DNA of 41,320 nt, taken from assembly GCA_024281315.1 (NCBI GenBank), contig JAJSAE010000009.1, positions 1 to 41,320 on the forward strand, read 5' to 3'. Under the pieces are notes generated by a model. That model saw only the letters and a program-made list of their open reading frames with translations. It did not search any database and had not been told where the DNA came from. The DNA comes from an archaeon (GTDB lineage Archaea; Thermoplasmatota; Thermoplasmata; JAJSAE01). This document shows positions 14,061 to 22,087 of this stretch, piece by piece; position 1 is the stretch's first letter; each line of letters begins with the position of its first letter. The position numbers and the translations under genes were made by a program.

Positions 14061-15874
14061 GCGAAAAGATACCGGAAGGGTGGAAGATGGTTAAGCTGGG
14101 AGAAATAGCGGAGATAAATATGGGGCAATCTCCAAAGTCTGAATTTTATAACGAGGATGGTATCGGTCTGCCATTTTTACAAGGTAATAGGACTTTTGGG
14201 ATAAAATACCCTTATTTTGGTACTTACTGTTCTCGACCTAAGAAAATCGCCAAGAAAGGTGAGATTCTTTTTAGCGTTAGAGCACCAGTAGGAGACATAA
14301 ACATTGCAAACAGAGAGATATGTATTGGACGAGGTTTAGCCGCATTGAACTCCAAAAACGGCAATAACGAATTTCTGTATTTTCTCTTGCATTTTTTAAA
14401 ACGAAAGATAATAAATAATGAGACAGGTAGTGTTTTTGGAGCGGTGAGTAAAAATGTTTTGAGTAGTGTAGAGTTCCTCCTCCCCCCTCTCCCCGAACAG
14501 CGCGCCATCGCATCCGTCCTTTCATCCCTTGACGACAAGATAGACCTTCTGCACAGGCAGAACAGGACGCTGGAAGGCATGGCCGAGGCCCTTTTCAGGC
14601 AGTGGTTCATAGAGGAGAAGGAGGAGGGGTGGGGGGAAAGGAAGTTGGGAGACATAGCAGACATAAACCCCCACTACGAGCTCAAAAAAGGGCAGATAGC
14701 AACATATCTAGATATGAAAAATGTGAACACTTCATCTTTCAATCCGAGCGGATGGAAAAAAAGAAAGTTCACGTCCGGCATGAAATTCAAAAATGGAGAT
14801 ACCCTCCTTGCGAGAATAACTCCCTCTTTGGAAAATGGAAAAACTTGCTTTGTTACTTTTCTAGAAAACGATGAGGTCGGCTGGGGTTCTACAGAATACA
14901 TAGTTATCCGCATGAAAAAACCATTTCATCCTTTCACATCTTATGTTCTTGCCAAGACCAAAGAATTTAGGGACTTTGCCATAAGTAGCATGTCGGGTTC
15001 CAGTGGAAGGCAGAGAGCCAGAGCGGAAGTTGTAAATGAATATGAACTTAAAATACCTCCATATGAGATTATACAAAATATGAATTGCCAGTTGAAGGGC
15101 ATACTTTCAAAACTGAGAAACAATGCCGAACAAATCCGCACTCTTGAAAAAATGCGGGATACTCTGCTTCCAAAACTTATGAACGGAGAGGTAAGAGTTC
15201 GGTATGAAACGGAGGAGAAAGAACAGCCGGCCGAGGACTTCATAAGCCAGCACATAGAGGAAAGTATAGAGCCGTGGCCGATAAACAGTAAATTCAGAGA
15301 GGCGGTTCTATTTTCGGGTGTGGTGGCGGCAATGTCTGATGAGAAGTTTACACCGGACAGGGTCAGGGTTACCAAGGCCGAATATCTGGCAAAGCGATAT
15401 ATGGGAATGGATGTTCTCGGCGAATACTCGAAAATGGCCGCTGGGCCTTATGACCCTGCCATAAGGTATAAAGGGCCGGAAAAGATAGCGAAGAAAAACG
15501 GATATGTTGAAGCTGTAGGAAGGACACAATTTAGAAAGGGGCCGAAATTTGAGGATGCGGAAAAATACCTTGAAAAATACGGATATAAACAGGCTCTGGA
15601 ATGGTTGGAGAGGTTCAAATATACGAAAAATAAGGAACTCGAACTTCTAGCAACGGTGGATTATGCGGTTCTTGACCTTATGAGGCAGGGAAAAACTGTT
15701 AGTGTGGAAAGTGTAATTGAATATATCAGGGCGGATGATGAATGGAAAAAGAAACTCAAAGAGAAAGCGGATGTTTTCAATCCCGAAAAGGTTAAATGGG
15801 CGTTAAAAGAACTAGCCAGTATGTTTCCTGAAACATACAATAAAAACTTAGAAGGAGTTGAGTTTAATGGATGA
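14057..15874 (+). CDS. hsdS: Type I restriction-modification specificity subunit HsdS with C-terminal Panacea/DUF4065-like extension
   Basis: HsdS recognises the bipartite DNA target of the RM complex. The 605-residue product contains TRD1 (about residues 5-140, from EGWKMVKLGEIAEINMG), conserved region 1 (LPPLPEQRAIASVLSSLDDK with its coiled coil), TRD2 (about 190-340, from GWGERKLGDIADINP) and conserved region 2 (QIRTLEKMRDTLLPKLMNGE, ending near 382). About 200 extra residues follow. Their core TKAEYLAKRYMG ... YSKMAAGPYDPAIRYKGPEK resembles the Panacea/DUF4065 (SocA-like antitoxin) domain, with a helical end. GTG 14057 is chosen over ATG 14015: it overlaps the cyclase-like stop by 4 bp and AGGGGGAAA precedes it. 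The usual HsdS is about 400 residues, so the tail is an addition. Confidence 0.9.
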   Translation: MSEKIPEGWKMVKLGEIAEINMGQSPKSEFYNEDGIGLPFLQGNRTFGIKYPYFGTYCSRPKKIAKKGEILFSVRAPVGDINIANREICIGRGLAALNSKNGNNEFLYFLLHFLKRKIINNETGSVFGAVSKNVLSSVEFLLPPLPEQRAIASVLSSLDDKIDLLHRQNRTLEGMAEALFRQWFIEEKEEGWGERKLGDIADINPHYELKKGQIATYLDMKNVNTSSFNPSGWKKRKFTSGMKFKNGDTLLARITPSLENGKTCFVTFLENDEVGWGSTEYIVIRMKKPFHPFTSYVLAKTKEFRDFAISSMSGSSGRQRARAEVVNEYELKIPPYEIIQNMNCQLKGILSKLRNNAEQIRTLEKMRDTLLPKLMNGEVRVRYETEEKEQPAEDFISQHIEESIEPWPINSKFREAVLFSGVVAAMSDEKFTPDRVRVTKAEYLAKRYMGMDVLGEYSKMAAGPYDPAIRYKGPEKIAKKNGYVEAVGRTQFRKGPKFEDAEKYLEKYGYKQALEWLERFKYTKNKELELLATVDYAVLDLMRQGKTVSVESVIEYIRADDEWKKKLKEKADVFNPEKVKWALKELASMFPETYNKNLEGVEFNG

Positions 15875-16019
15875 CGATATTTTCTCAAAACAAATCCGCA
15901 CCCTTGAAAGATTGCGTGATACCCTGCTTCCAAAGCTGATGAGCGGAGAGGTCAGGGTTGATATGGAACCTCACGCTGAGAACGCTGAGTTCGCTGAGAA
16001 TATGGGGGTACTGCCATGA
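15867..16019 (+). pseudogene. Remnant of an HsdS C-terminus
   Basis: A 50-codon frame overlapping the hsdS stop encodes QIRTLERLRDTLLPKLMSGE, nearly the same 20 residues as conserved region 2 of the upstream hsdS, and then runs into HAENAEFAENMG, which is encoded by the dispersed 9-nt repeat. It lacks both target-recognition domains and cannot act as a specificity subunit. It looks like the original 3' end of hsdS, displaced when the Panacea-like extension was acquired, or the end of a lost second hsdS. Confidence 0.75.
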
Positions 16020-16056
16020 ACCCTCTCTCTGCGCCCTCTGCGCCTCTGCGTGAGAT
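15970..16056. repeat. Inverted repeat with 9-nt-periodic arms before the GxxExxY gene
   Basis: The left arm CTCACGCTGAGAACGCTGAG continues as TTCGCTGAGAA. The right arm, read on the opposite strand, is CTCACGCAGAGGCGCAGAGG continuing as GCGCAGAGAG (16021-16053). About 20 nt separate the arms. It is the best-preserved copy of the repeat family seen at 9414 and 13107-13258. The words CTGCGTGAG recur at 16096 inside the GxxExxY coding sequence. Confidence 0.8.
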
Positions 16057-16077
16057 AAATAACAAGGAGGTAACATC

Positions 16078-16533
16078 ATGAACAAAACATCTCCGCTTCT
16101 GCGTGAGTCTGAAAAAGACATCAATGTAATAACCAACATGATCATAGACGAGGCCATCAATATCCACAGGAAGCTCGGCCCCGGACTGCTGGAATCCGTT
16201 TATGAGATGGTTCTGTCGAGGAAACTTGAGGAAAGAGGCCTTAAAGTGGAGAGGCAGAAGCCCGTTTCCTTTGAGTTTGAAGGAATGCGTTTCGAGGAAG
16301 GTTTCCGTCTGGATCTGCTAGTTGAGGAAAAAGTCGTTGTGGAACTTAAATCCGTTGAGAAAATAGCAAAGGTGCATCAAAAACAGCTTTTAACCTATCT
16401 TAAATTGATGGATTTACAGGTAGGGCTTTTAATAAATTTCGGGGGGAACACGCTTAAAGAAGGACTGCAAAGAATCGTCAATAACTATGCTGATGACCAT
16501 GCGGGGAATAAGAAACAGGAGGGGCACCGATGA
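16078..16533 (+). CDS. GxxExxY protein (PD-(D/E)XK-like)
   Basis: A 151-residue protein of the GxxExxY family, named after the motif seen here as GPGLLESVYE. The core EGFRLDLLVEEKVVVELKSV has the D...ExK spacing of a PD-(D/E)XK nuclease fold, and HQKQLLTYLKLMDLQVGLLINF is the usual C-terminal helix-strand. Biochemical function is not established for the family. AGGAGGT lies upstream of the ATG, and the stop overlaps the hsdR start by 4 bp. The N-terminal residues MNKTSPLLRESEKD are partly encoded by the dispersed repeat. GxxExxY genes are often found with such repeats, which suggests the gene moves with them. Confidence 0.88.
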   Translation: MNKTSPLLRESEKDINVITNMIIDEAINIHRKLGPGLLESVYEMVLSRKLEERGLKVERQKPVSFEFEGMRFEEGFRLDLLVEEKVVVELKSVEKIAKVHQKQLLTYLKLMDLQVGLLINFGGNTLKEGLQRIVNNYADDHAGNKKQEGHR

Positions 16534-19500
16534 CCCACCTAACCGAATCCGAAATAGAAACCTTCGCCCTCTCCCTCCTCGAAGAGCAGGGCTACCAGTG
16601 CCTTTACGGCCCCGACATCGCACCGGACAGCAGTTCACCGGAAAGGCAGTCCTTCGAGGATGTTATTCTCATGGACAGGCTCCGTTCTGCGGTGTCCCGC
16701 ATAAACCCCGGCGTTCCCGCTGAGGCCATAGAGGACGCTGTAAAGAGGATAGGCCGCATCCATTCCCCGGAACTCATAGCGGCCAACGAGGAGTTCCACC
16801 GCCTCCTCACCGAGGGCGTGAAGGTCACATACAGGAAGGGGGGCGAGGAGAGAGGGGATATTGTCTGGCTCGTCGATTTCGAGAACCCGGACAACAACGA
16901 TTTTCTGGCTGTGAATCAGTTTACGGTGATAGAGAACGGGGGCAACAAGCGGCCGGACACCGTGCTCTTCGTTAACGGCCTTCCCCTTGTGGTTATGGAG
17001 TTGAAGAATGCGGCCGATGAAAACGCAACCGTCGGCGCGGCGTACCGCCAGTTGCAGACCTACAAGCAGGCCATTCCGTCCCTTTTCACATACAATGAGG
17101 TTCTGGTCATCTCGGACGGGCTGGAAGCCAAGGCAGGGAGCCTCTCTGCCGGCCTCGGCCGCTTTATGGCGTGGAAGACTCTGGACGGCAAAAAGGAGGC
17201 CTCGCCCCTTACTGGCCAGATAGAAACCCTCATAAGCGGCATGCTGAAAAAGGATGTCCTCATGGACCTTGTCCGCCACTTCGTCGTATTCGACAGGTCG
17301 AAGAAGGAGGATAAGGAGACCGGCCAGATGGCCATACGCACGGTTAAGAAACTCGCTGCCTATCACCAGTATTACGCCGTTAATCGGGCAGTTGAGAGCG
17401 TCATAAGGGCTGCCAGAAGCGGAACCCGGAAAGGAGGCGTTGTCTGGCACACGCAGGGGAGCGGAAAATCCCTTTCGATGGTCTTTTTCACCGGTAAAAT
17501 CGTTCTGGCACTGGACAACCCCACCGTTGTGGTGATAACCGACAGGAACGACCTTGACGACCAGCTTTTTGATACCTTTGCCTCATCCCGTCAGATTCTC
17601 CGGCAGGAACCGGTGCAGGCGGAAAGCAGGGAGCACCTTAAAAAGCTCCTGAAAGTGGCGTCGGGCGGCATAGTCTTCACCACGATACAGAAGTTCAGCC
17701 CGGAGGAAGGGAATGTCTATGATACGCTTTCCGAGAGGGAGAACATCATAGTCATAGCTGACGAGGCCCACCGGACACAGTACGGTTTCAGGGCGAAGGT
17801 GGATAAAAACACGGGAAAAATCACATACGGCTTTGCCAAGTACATGAGGGAGGCTCTGCCCAAAGCCACATATATCGGATTCACCGGAACACCCATAGAA
17901 AAGAGCGACAGGAACACACCCGCGGTCTTCGGCGATTACATAGACATCTACGACATATCGCAGGCCGTGAAGGATAAGATGACGGTCCCCATCTATTACG
18001 AGAGCAGGCTTGCGAAGATTTCTCTCAGTGAAGAGGGTAAGGAACTCATAAGGGAGCTGGATGAGGAGCTGAGAAAGGACGACCTTTCGGAAACAGAGAA
18101 GGCAAAGGCGAGATGGACCCAGCTGGAAGCTCTCATAGGCAGCACAGAGCGGGTCGAACTCGTAGCCTCCGATATCGTCCGGCACTTTGAGGCGAGGCAG
18201 GAGGTATTCGACGGAAAAGGAATGGTCGTTGCCATGTCCCGCCGGATTGCCGCCAGGCTCTACGATGAGATAATAAAGATAAGGCCGGAGTGGCATAGTG
18301 ACAAGCTCTGGCAGGGATTCCTGAAGGTGGTCATGACCTCTTCCGCAGACGACGGCCCGGAAATTGCCCGGCACCACACCACGAAGGACCAGAGGCGCAT
18401 GCTCGCAGAGAGGATGAAGGACCCTGAGGGCCCCCTCAAACTCGTAATAGTCGTGGATATGTGGCTCACCGGTTTTGATGTTCCGTGCCTTCATACCATG
18501 TACATAGACAAGCCCATGAAGGGGCATACGCTCATGCAGGCTATAGCCAGAGTGAACCGGGTTTATAAGGACAAGCCCGGCGGACTCATAGTGGATTACC
18601 TCGGCATCGCCGCTGATTTGAAGGAGGCCCTCTCTTTCTACTCCGACAGCGGGGGGAAAGGGGACCCTGCGGTGGCACAGGATAAAGCGGTCCAGATTAT
18701 GCTTGAGAAGCTGGAGGTCATAAGGCAGATGTTCTTCGGTATGGATTACCGGGCCTATTTCTCCGTGGAAACCGGCGAAAAACTCTCTATCATCCTTGAG
18801 GCCGAGGAGCATATTCTTGGCATTGAAGATGGGAAAAAGCGCTATATCGATGCGGTAACCGCACTCTCCCGTGCATTTGCAATTGCAGTTCCCGACCCGA
18901 GGGCCATGGATGTAAAGGACGAGGTGGCATTCTTTCAGGCTGTAAAGTCGAGGCTGGTCAAGTTCAAGAGGGGCGGCTCAGGGCGTACGGCCGAGGAGAT
19001 GGAAACCGCAATACGGCAGGTCATAGACCGCGCTCTTGTCAGCGATTCCGTGGTTGACATATTCGATGCGGCCGGTATAAAAAAGCCGGACATATCCGTG
19101 CTTTCCGACGAGTTCCTTATGGAGGTTCGGGGCATGAAGCATAAGAATATTGCCCTCGAGGTCCTTAAAAAGCTGCTGAATGATGAGATAAAGGCAAGGG
19201 AGAGGCGGAATCTCGTGCAGAGCAGGACCCTTATGGAAATGCTGGAGGAATCCATCAGAAAATACCACAACCGGGTAATAACCGCGGCGGAGGTCATAGA
19301 GGAGCTTATCAGGCTCAGCAAGGATATAAAAGAGATGGACCGGGAGCCGGAGGAGCTGGGCCTTTCTGAGTATGAATACGCATTCTATACCGCTGTCGCC
19401 AGCAATGAAAGCGCAATGGAGTTGATGGGAAAAGAGCAGTTAAGGGAGCTGGCTGCTGTTCTGTTCGACAGGGTGAGAAAGAACGCAACAATTGACTGGA

Positions 19501-19652
19501 CGATTAAGGAGAGCGCAAGGGCCAAGTTGAAGGTAATAGTCAAGCGCACCCTGAGGCAGTATGGCTACCCCCCGGACATGCAGAAGCTGGCCACCGAAAC
19601 CGTGCTGAAGCAGGCGGAACTTATTGCAGATGAGATAACGGCCACTGCATAA
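16530..19652 (+). CDS. hsdR: Type I restriction endonuclease subunit HsdR
   Basis: HsdR translocates and cuts DNA when the HsdS-bound target is unmethylated. The 1040-residue protein has the N-terminal endonuclease domain RPDTVLFVNGLPLVVMELKN (about 142-161, with the D...ExK triad). Walker A is HTQGSGKSLSM (about 305-315), the DEAH box is VIADEAHRTQYG (about 408-419), and motif III follows as IGFTGTPIE. Helicase motifs V-VI include LTGFDVPCLHTMYIDKP and QAIARVNRVYKDK, and an HsdM-contacting helical C-terminal domain ends it. All motifs are intact and the length is normal. It overlaps the GxxExxY stop by 4 bp and closes the island, 21 bp before the tRNA-Gln gene on the opposite strand. Confidence 0.96.
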   Translation: MTHLTESEIETFALSLLEEQGYQCLYGPDIAPDSSSPERQSFEDVILMDRLRSAVSRINPGVPAEAIEDAVKRIGRIHSPELIAANEEFHRLLTEGVKVTYRKGGEERGDIVWLVDFENPDNNDFLAVNQFTVIENGGNKRPDTVLFVNGLPLVVMELKNAADENATVGAAYRQLQTYKQAIPSLFTYNEVLVISDGLEAKAGSLSAGLGRFMAWKTLDGKKEASPLTGQIETLISGMLKKDVLMDLVRHFVVFDRSKKEDKETGQMAIRTVKKLAAYHQYYAVNRAVESVIRAARSGTRKGGVVWHTQGSGKSLSMVFFTGKIVLALDNPTVVVITDRNDLDDQLFDTFASSRQILRQEPVQAESREHLKKLLKVASGGIVFTTIQKFSPEEGNVYDTLSERENIIVIADEAHRTQYGFRAKVDKNTGKITYGFAKYMREALPKATYIGFTGTPIEKSDRNTPAVFGDYIDIYDISQAVKDKMTVPIYYESRLAKISLSEEGKELIRELDEELRKDDLSETEKAKARWTQLEALIGSTERVELVASDIVRHFEARQEVFDGKGMVVAMSRRIAARLYDEIIKIRPEWHSDKLWQGFLKVVMTSSADDGPEIARHHTTKDQRRMLAERMKDPEGPLKLVIVVDMWLTGFDVPCLHTMYIDKPMKGHTLMQAIARVNRVYKDKPGGLIVDYLGIAADLKEALSFYSDSGGKGDPAVAQDKAVQIMLEKLEVIRQMFFGMDYRAYFSVETGEKLSIILEAEEHILGIEDGKKRYIDAVTALSRAFAIAVPDPRAMDVKDEVAFFQAVKSRLVKFKRGGSGRTAEEMETAIRQVIDRALVSDSVVDIFDAAGIKKPDISVLSDEFLMEVRGMKHKNIALEVLKKLLNDEIKARERRNLVQSRTLMEMLEESIRKYHNRVITAAEVIEELIRLSKDIKEMDREPEELGLSEYEYAFYTAVASNESAMELMGKEQLRELAAVLFDRVRKNATIDWTIKESARAKLKVIVKRTLRQYGYPPDMQKLATETVLKQAELIADEITATA

Positions 19653-19673
19653 GTATGTGTGAGGTAAAAGGAG

Positions 19674-19746
19674 TAGCCCCGGGCAGATTCGAACTGCCGT
19701 CGCAAGATCCAGAGTCTCGCATGATTGACCGCTACACTACGGGGCT
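19674..19746 (-). tRNA. tRNA-Gln (CTG anticodon)
   Basis: The minus-strand sequence folds into a complete 73-nt cloverleaf. The acceptor stem pairs AGCCCCG with CGGGGCT, with discriminator A and no encoded CCA. The anticodon stem CGAGA/TCTTG carries loop CTCTGGA with anticodon CTG (glutamine). The T arm GGCAG-TTCGAAT-CTGCC is perfect. Its 3' end faces hsdR, the usual orientation for islands inserted at tRNA 3' ends. Confidence 0.93.
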
Positions 19747-20026
19747 ATGCACTGTGCGGTTTGTCCGCATAGCCCCTCTCACTCGCTCATTTCATTCGCT
19801 CATTTCATTCGCTCATGATACGGCGCATCTCTCCCTTTTTGTGCGCCTCTCAGTCGCTTGCGTTGCTCGCTCCTGATACGGGGCTTCTGTCCGTTCAGGT
19901 GCGCCCCTGTTTCCTGTGTTGTGGATTATCATAGACAGGTTGCGCCACGGTCGGACAACCGCTCAGGGATGGGGAGAAGCAATCTGCTATTTAAAAATAA
20001 TGGGTGGTTAGTATGTGGTTGTGGTG
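19747..20026. repeat. Intergenic stretch with short degenerate tandem repeats
   Basis: No gene is seen. ATTCGCTCATTTC-like 13-mers repeat about three times (19781-19818). A longer degenerate pair starts GCTCATGATACGGCGCATCT and GCTCCTGATACGGGGCTTCT about 58 nt apart, each followed by GTGCGCC(C/T)CT. Fragments such as AGCCCCTCTCACTCGCTC recall the tRNA end but do not reconstruct a tRNA. Possibly debris of past insertion events beside the tRNA. Confidence 0.5.
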
Positions 20027-21745
20027 CTACTGCTTAAAGGCAAGGGCCACGGTTCGATTATCAAGAATTTTATCGATTTTCTTAATTTCACTACGGGCAA
20101 AGTCTTTGTACTTATCGGAACAGCCTTTTGTCTTACATATCTTTAGAGCTTTTTCAAAGATAGATTTTGCATTGTTTAGTTTTTCTTTCTTATCTCTGAA
20201 ATTAGCAAGCCCTCCATAAGCAGCACCAAGGTTACACAGTGTCGGTACAAGGAGGTGATGGTCTTCTGCTTCGTAGATATCGATTGATTTTTCAAATGAT
20301 TCAATCGCTTTTGTAAAGCTTTTTTCATGGTTAGTAATTTCACCCTGTAAAAGGTATACTAACCCTAAATTCATATGGGTTTCGCCCCAATCTATGGGGT
20401 GCTTCCTGCGACTTCTAACCATTAATGCATTATTGTAGGCATCTATTGCCGCATCGATATTTTTTGTTGAGTTTTCATCCTTTGCTTCTGCAAGATAAAG
20501 ATATATTATCCCAATGTTGTTTTGGATCATTGCCCAGTCCAATGGATAATTTTCTTTCTTTCTTACATGTAGTGCTTTTTGATATGCTTTAAGCGCCTCA
20601 TTAAGATTTTTATCTTTATTTTCAAATTGAGCAAGGTCTTTGTATGTATTTCCAAGATTATTTTCCAAATCTGCATAGGATCTGGGAGGTGCCTCAAGAG
20701 TGGGAATGCTCAGAGCTTTTTCAAAGAAAGCTATTGACTCCCTAAGAATTTTTTTCTTGGTCTCCATAGTTCCTGTTTGCATCATATACAGGTTCTGGAG
20801 ATTATTCTGAACGCCTGTCCACTCTGAAGGATATTTTTTCTTCGTCCAAATATTCTTAGATATTTCGAACATTTGCATTGCTCGCTCTAAATTCTCCTCT
20901 TTGTCGGATATGGTTGCCAGTTCCATATAGGCTGCGCCCAAGTTCTTACACAGTGCGGCGTAGTTGTAGTTTTCCGGCTCCTTCTCTATGTTGCAGTTTT
21001 CCAATCCTTTTTCAAGGTTTTTGATAGCCAATTCTAGATTTTTCTTTTTCTCTCTACTTTTAGAGATATAATAATAGGCAGCTCCAATGTTATTCCAGAA
21101 CTTGCAGTCATTCGAACATCTCTTCAAATCTTCGTTCCTTGAAACTTTTTTGAATAATTTCATCGCCGATTCAAGGTTCTCTTTTTTGTTTCTAATATTA
21201 GAGAGATATATTTGTGCAACACTCAGATTCAAATAGACCTTACAAAGCCCCTCTCTATTATAATTTTTTTCGTAGACTTTCAATGCCTCATTGCAGGCGG
21301 ATATCGCCTTGCCAACATAGGTCTCTAAGTCTCGTACCGCAAGTTCTAGAAAAATCGTACTGAGATTTAGTTGTGCTTTTGAGTACTCTAGCGGTTTTTT
21401 CTCAACAACATATATAGGCAATGTTTCTTCAATGCATAGTTGTGCTTTTTTCAAGTAATCCTCAGCATGCTTGCCGTTTGCCAAGTTGAGATAGGCTACA
21501 CCCTCAATCTTTTTGAAACGAGCGTAGAGTTCTGGCTCCTTTTTTGATGAGATATTTTTTAATTCCTTTTCCTTAAGAATTTCCAGTGCATCTTTGTACA
21601 GATTTCTTTTTATCATCTTATCTGCTTCGTCTAGTCTTTGGACAATGCGTTCTCGTCTGCGTCTTTTCTTTATTTTATGTATTATCAGAGTGCCTACTGG
21701 TGTCCCTATTGTGACTATAGCCGCTACTTCAGATAGAAGTTCCAT
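20027..21745 (-). CDS. Membrane-anchored TPR-repeat protein
   Basis: A 572-residue protein. The N-terminal hydrophobic segment (LLSEVAAIVTIGTPVGTLII) is followed by a strongly basic stretch (KIKKRRRRER), a probable single anchor with the rest in the cytoplasm. The remainder is a row of TPR-like helical repeats of about 40-50 residues, with recurring patterns such as LNLSTIFLELA, NNIGAAYYYIS, CKNLGAAYMELA, ENNLGNTYKDLA, NNIGIIYLYLA, NLGLVYLLQG and CNLGAAYGGLA. TPR scaffolds bind other proteins; no catalytic domain is seen. The gene is conspicuously AT-rich against its surroundings and lies beside the RM island, so it may be part of the same accessory region. A TATA box (TATATATA, 21783-21790) and GAGAGGTAAT upstream support the start. 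Confidence 0.8.
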   Translation of the reverse strand: MELLSEVAAIVTIGTPVGTLIIHKIKKRRRRERIVQRLDEADKMIKRNLYKDALEILKEKELKNISSKKEPELYARFKKIEGVAYLNLANGKHAEDYLKKAQLCIEETLPIYVVEKKPLEYSKAQLNLSTIFLELAVRDLETYVGKAISACNEALKVYEKNYNREGLCKVYLNLSVAQIYLSNIRNKKENLESAMKLFKKVSRNEDLKRCSNDCKFWNNIGAAYYYISKSREKKKNLELAIKNLEKGLENCNIEKEPENYNYAALCKNLGAAYMELATISDKEENLERAMQMFEISKNIWTKKKYPSEWTGVQNNLQNLYMMQTGTMETKKKILRESIAFFEKALSIPTLEAPPRSYADLENNLGNTYKDLAQFENKDKNLNEALKAYQKALHVRKKENYPLDWAMIQNNIGIIYLYLAEAKDENSTKNIDAAIDAYNNALMVRSRRKHPIDWGETHMNLGLVYLLQGEITNHEKSFTKAIESFEKSIDIYEAEDHHLLVPTLCNLGAAYGGLANFRDKKEKLNNAKSIFEKALKICKTKGCSDKYKDFARSEIKKIDKILDNRTVALAFKQ

Positions 21746-21862
21746 ATTATCTATTACCTCTCTTTTGATAATGGCATTGCGTTATATATAGTTTCTTATG
21801 CTACTGAGTTATTGAAACCTTAAGGCCCCAATGCTAATATACTCCACTTACATTCCATTCGC

Positions 21863-22051
21863 ATGGGCATTCTACCTGAGAAGTACAGCAGGAAAGGGGT
21901 TCTGCTCGGCCTCTTGCTCGGCGTATTCCTGACCTTCACGGCCATTCTGGTGGTGGAATACACGGAGTTTCTTTTTGGGGTACTTCTGCTGTGGATTGTG
22001 ATTCCTGTTATGCTGAAGAAACTGGCGGACCGTTTCCTCTCCCGCAACTGA
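21863..22051 (+). CDS. Small two-helix membrane protein
   Basis: A 62-residue protein with two hydrophobic segments (GVLLGLLLGVFLTFTAILVV and FLFGVLLLWIVIPVMLKKLA) and basic ends, expected to be a membrane hairpin. No family is recognised. The start is supported by a TATA-like CTAATATAC centred about 26 nt upstream (leaderless). It precedes hmgA by 36 bp, but that gene has its own TATA box (TTTATATTTT, 22052-22061), so co-transcription is not required. Confidence 0.65.
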   Translation: MGILPEKYSRKGVLLGLLLGVFLTFTAILVVEYTEFLFGVLLLWIVIPVMLKKLADRFLSRN

Positions 22052-22087
22052 TTTATATTTTCCCCCCTTCTCCCTCACAGTGATACT

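Noticed and set aside
17583-18812. Long minus-strand open frame (409 codons) inside hsdR
   Set aside because: It is the antisense shadow of a fully conserved hsdR. Its translation has no recognisable domain and an unnatural composition.
19747-19920. Second, broken tRNA beside tRNA-Gln
   Set aside because: AGCCCC and GGGGCT fragments occur, but no T arm or anticodon stem can be folded; only degenerate repeats are reported.
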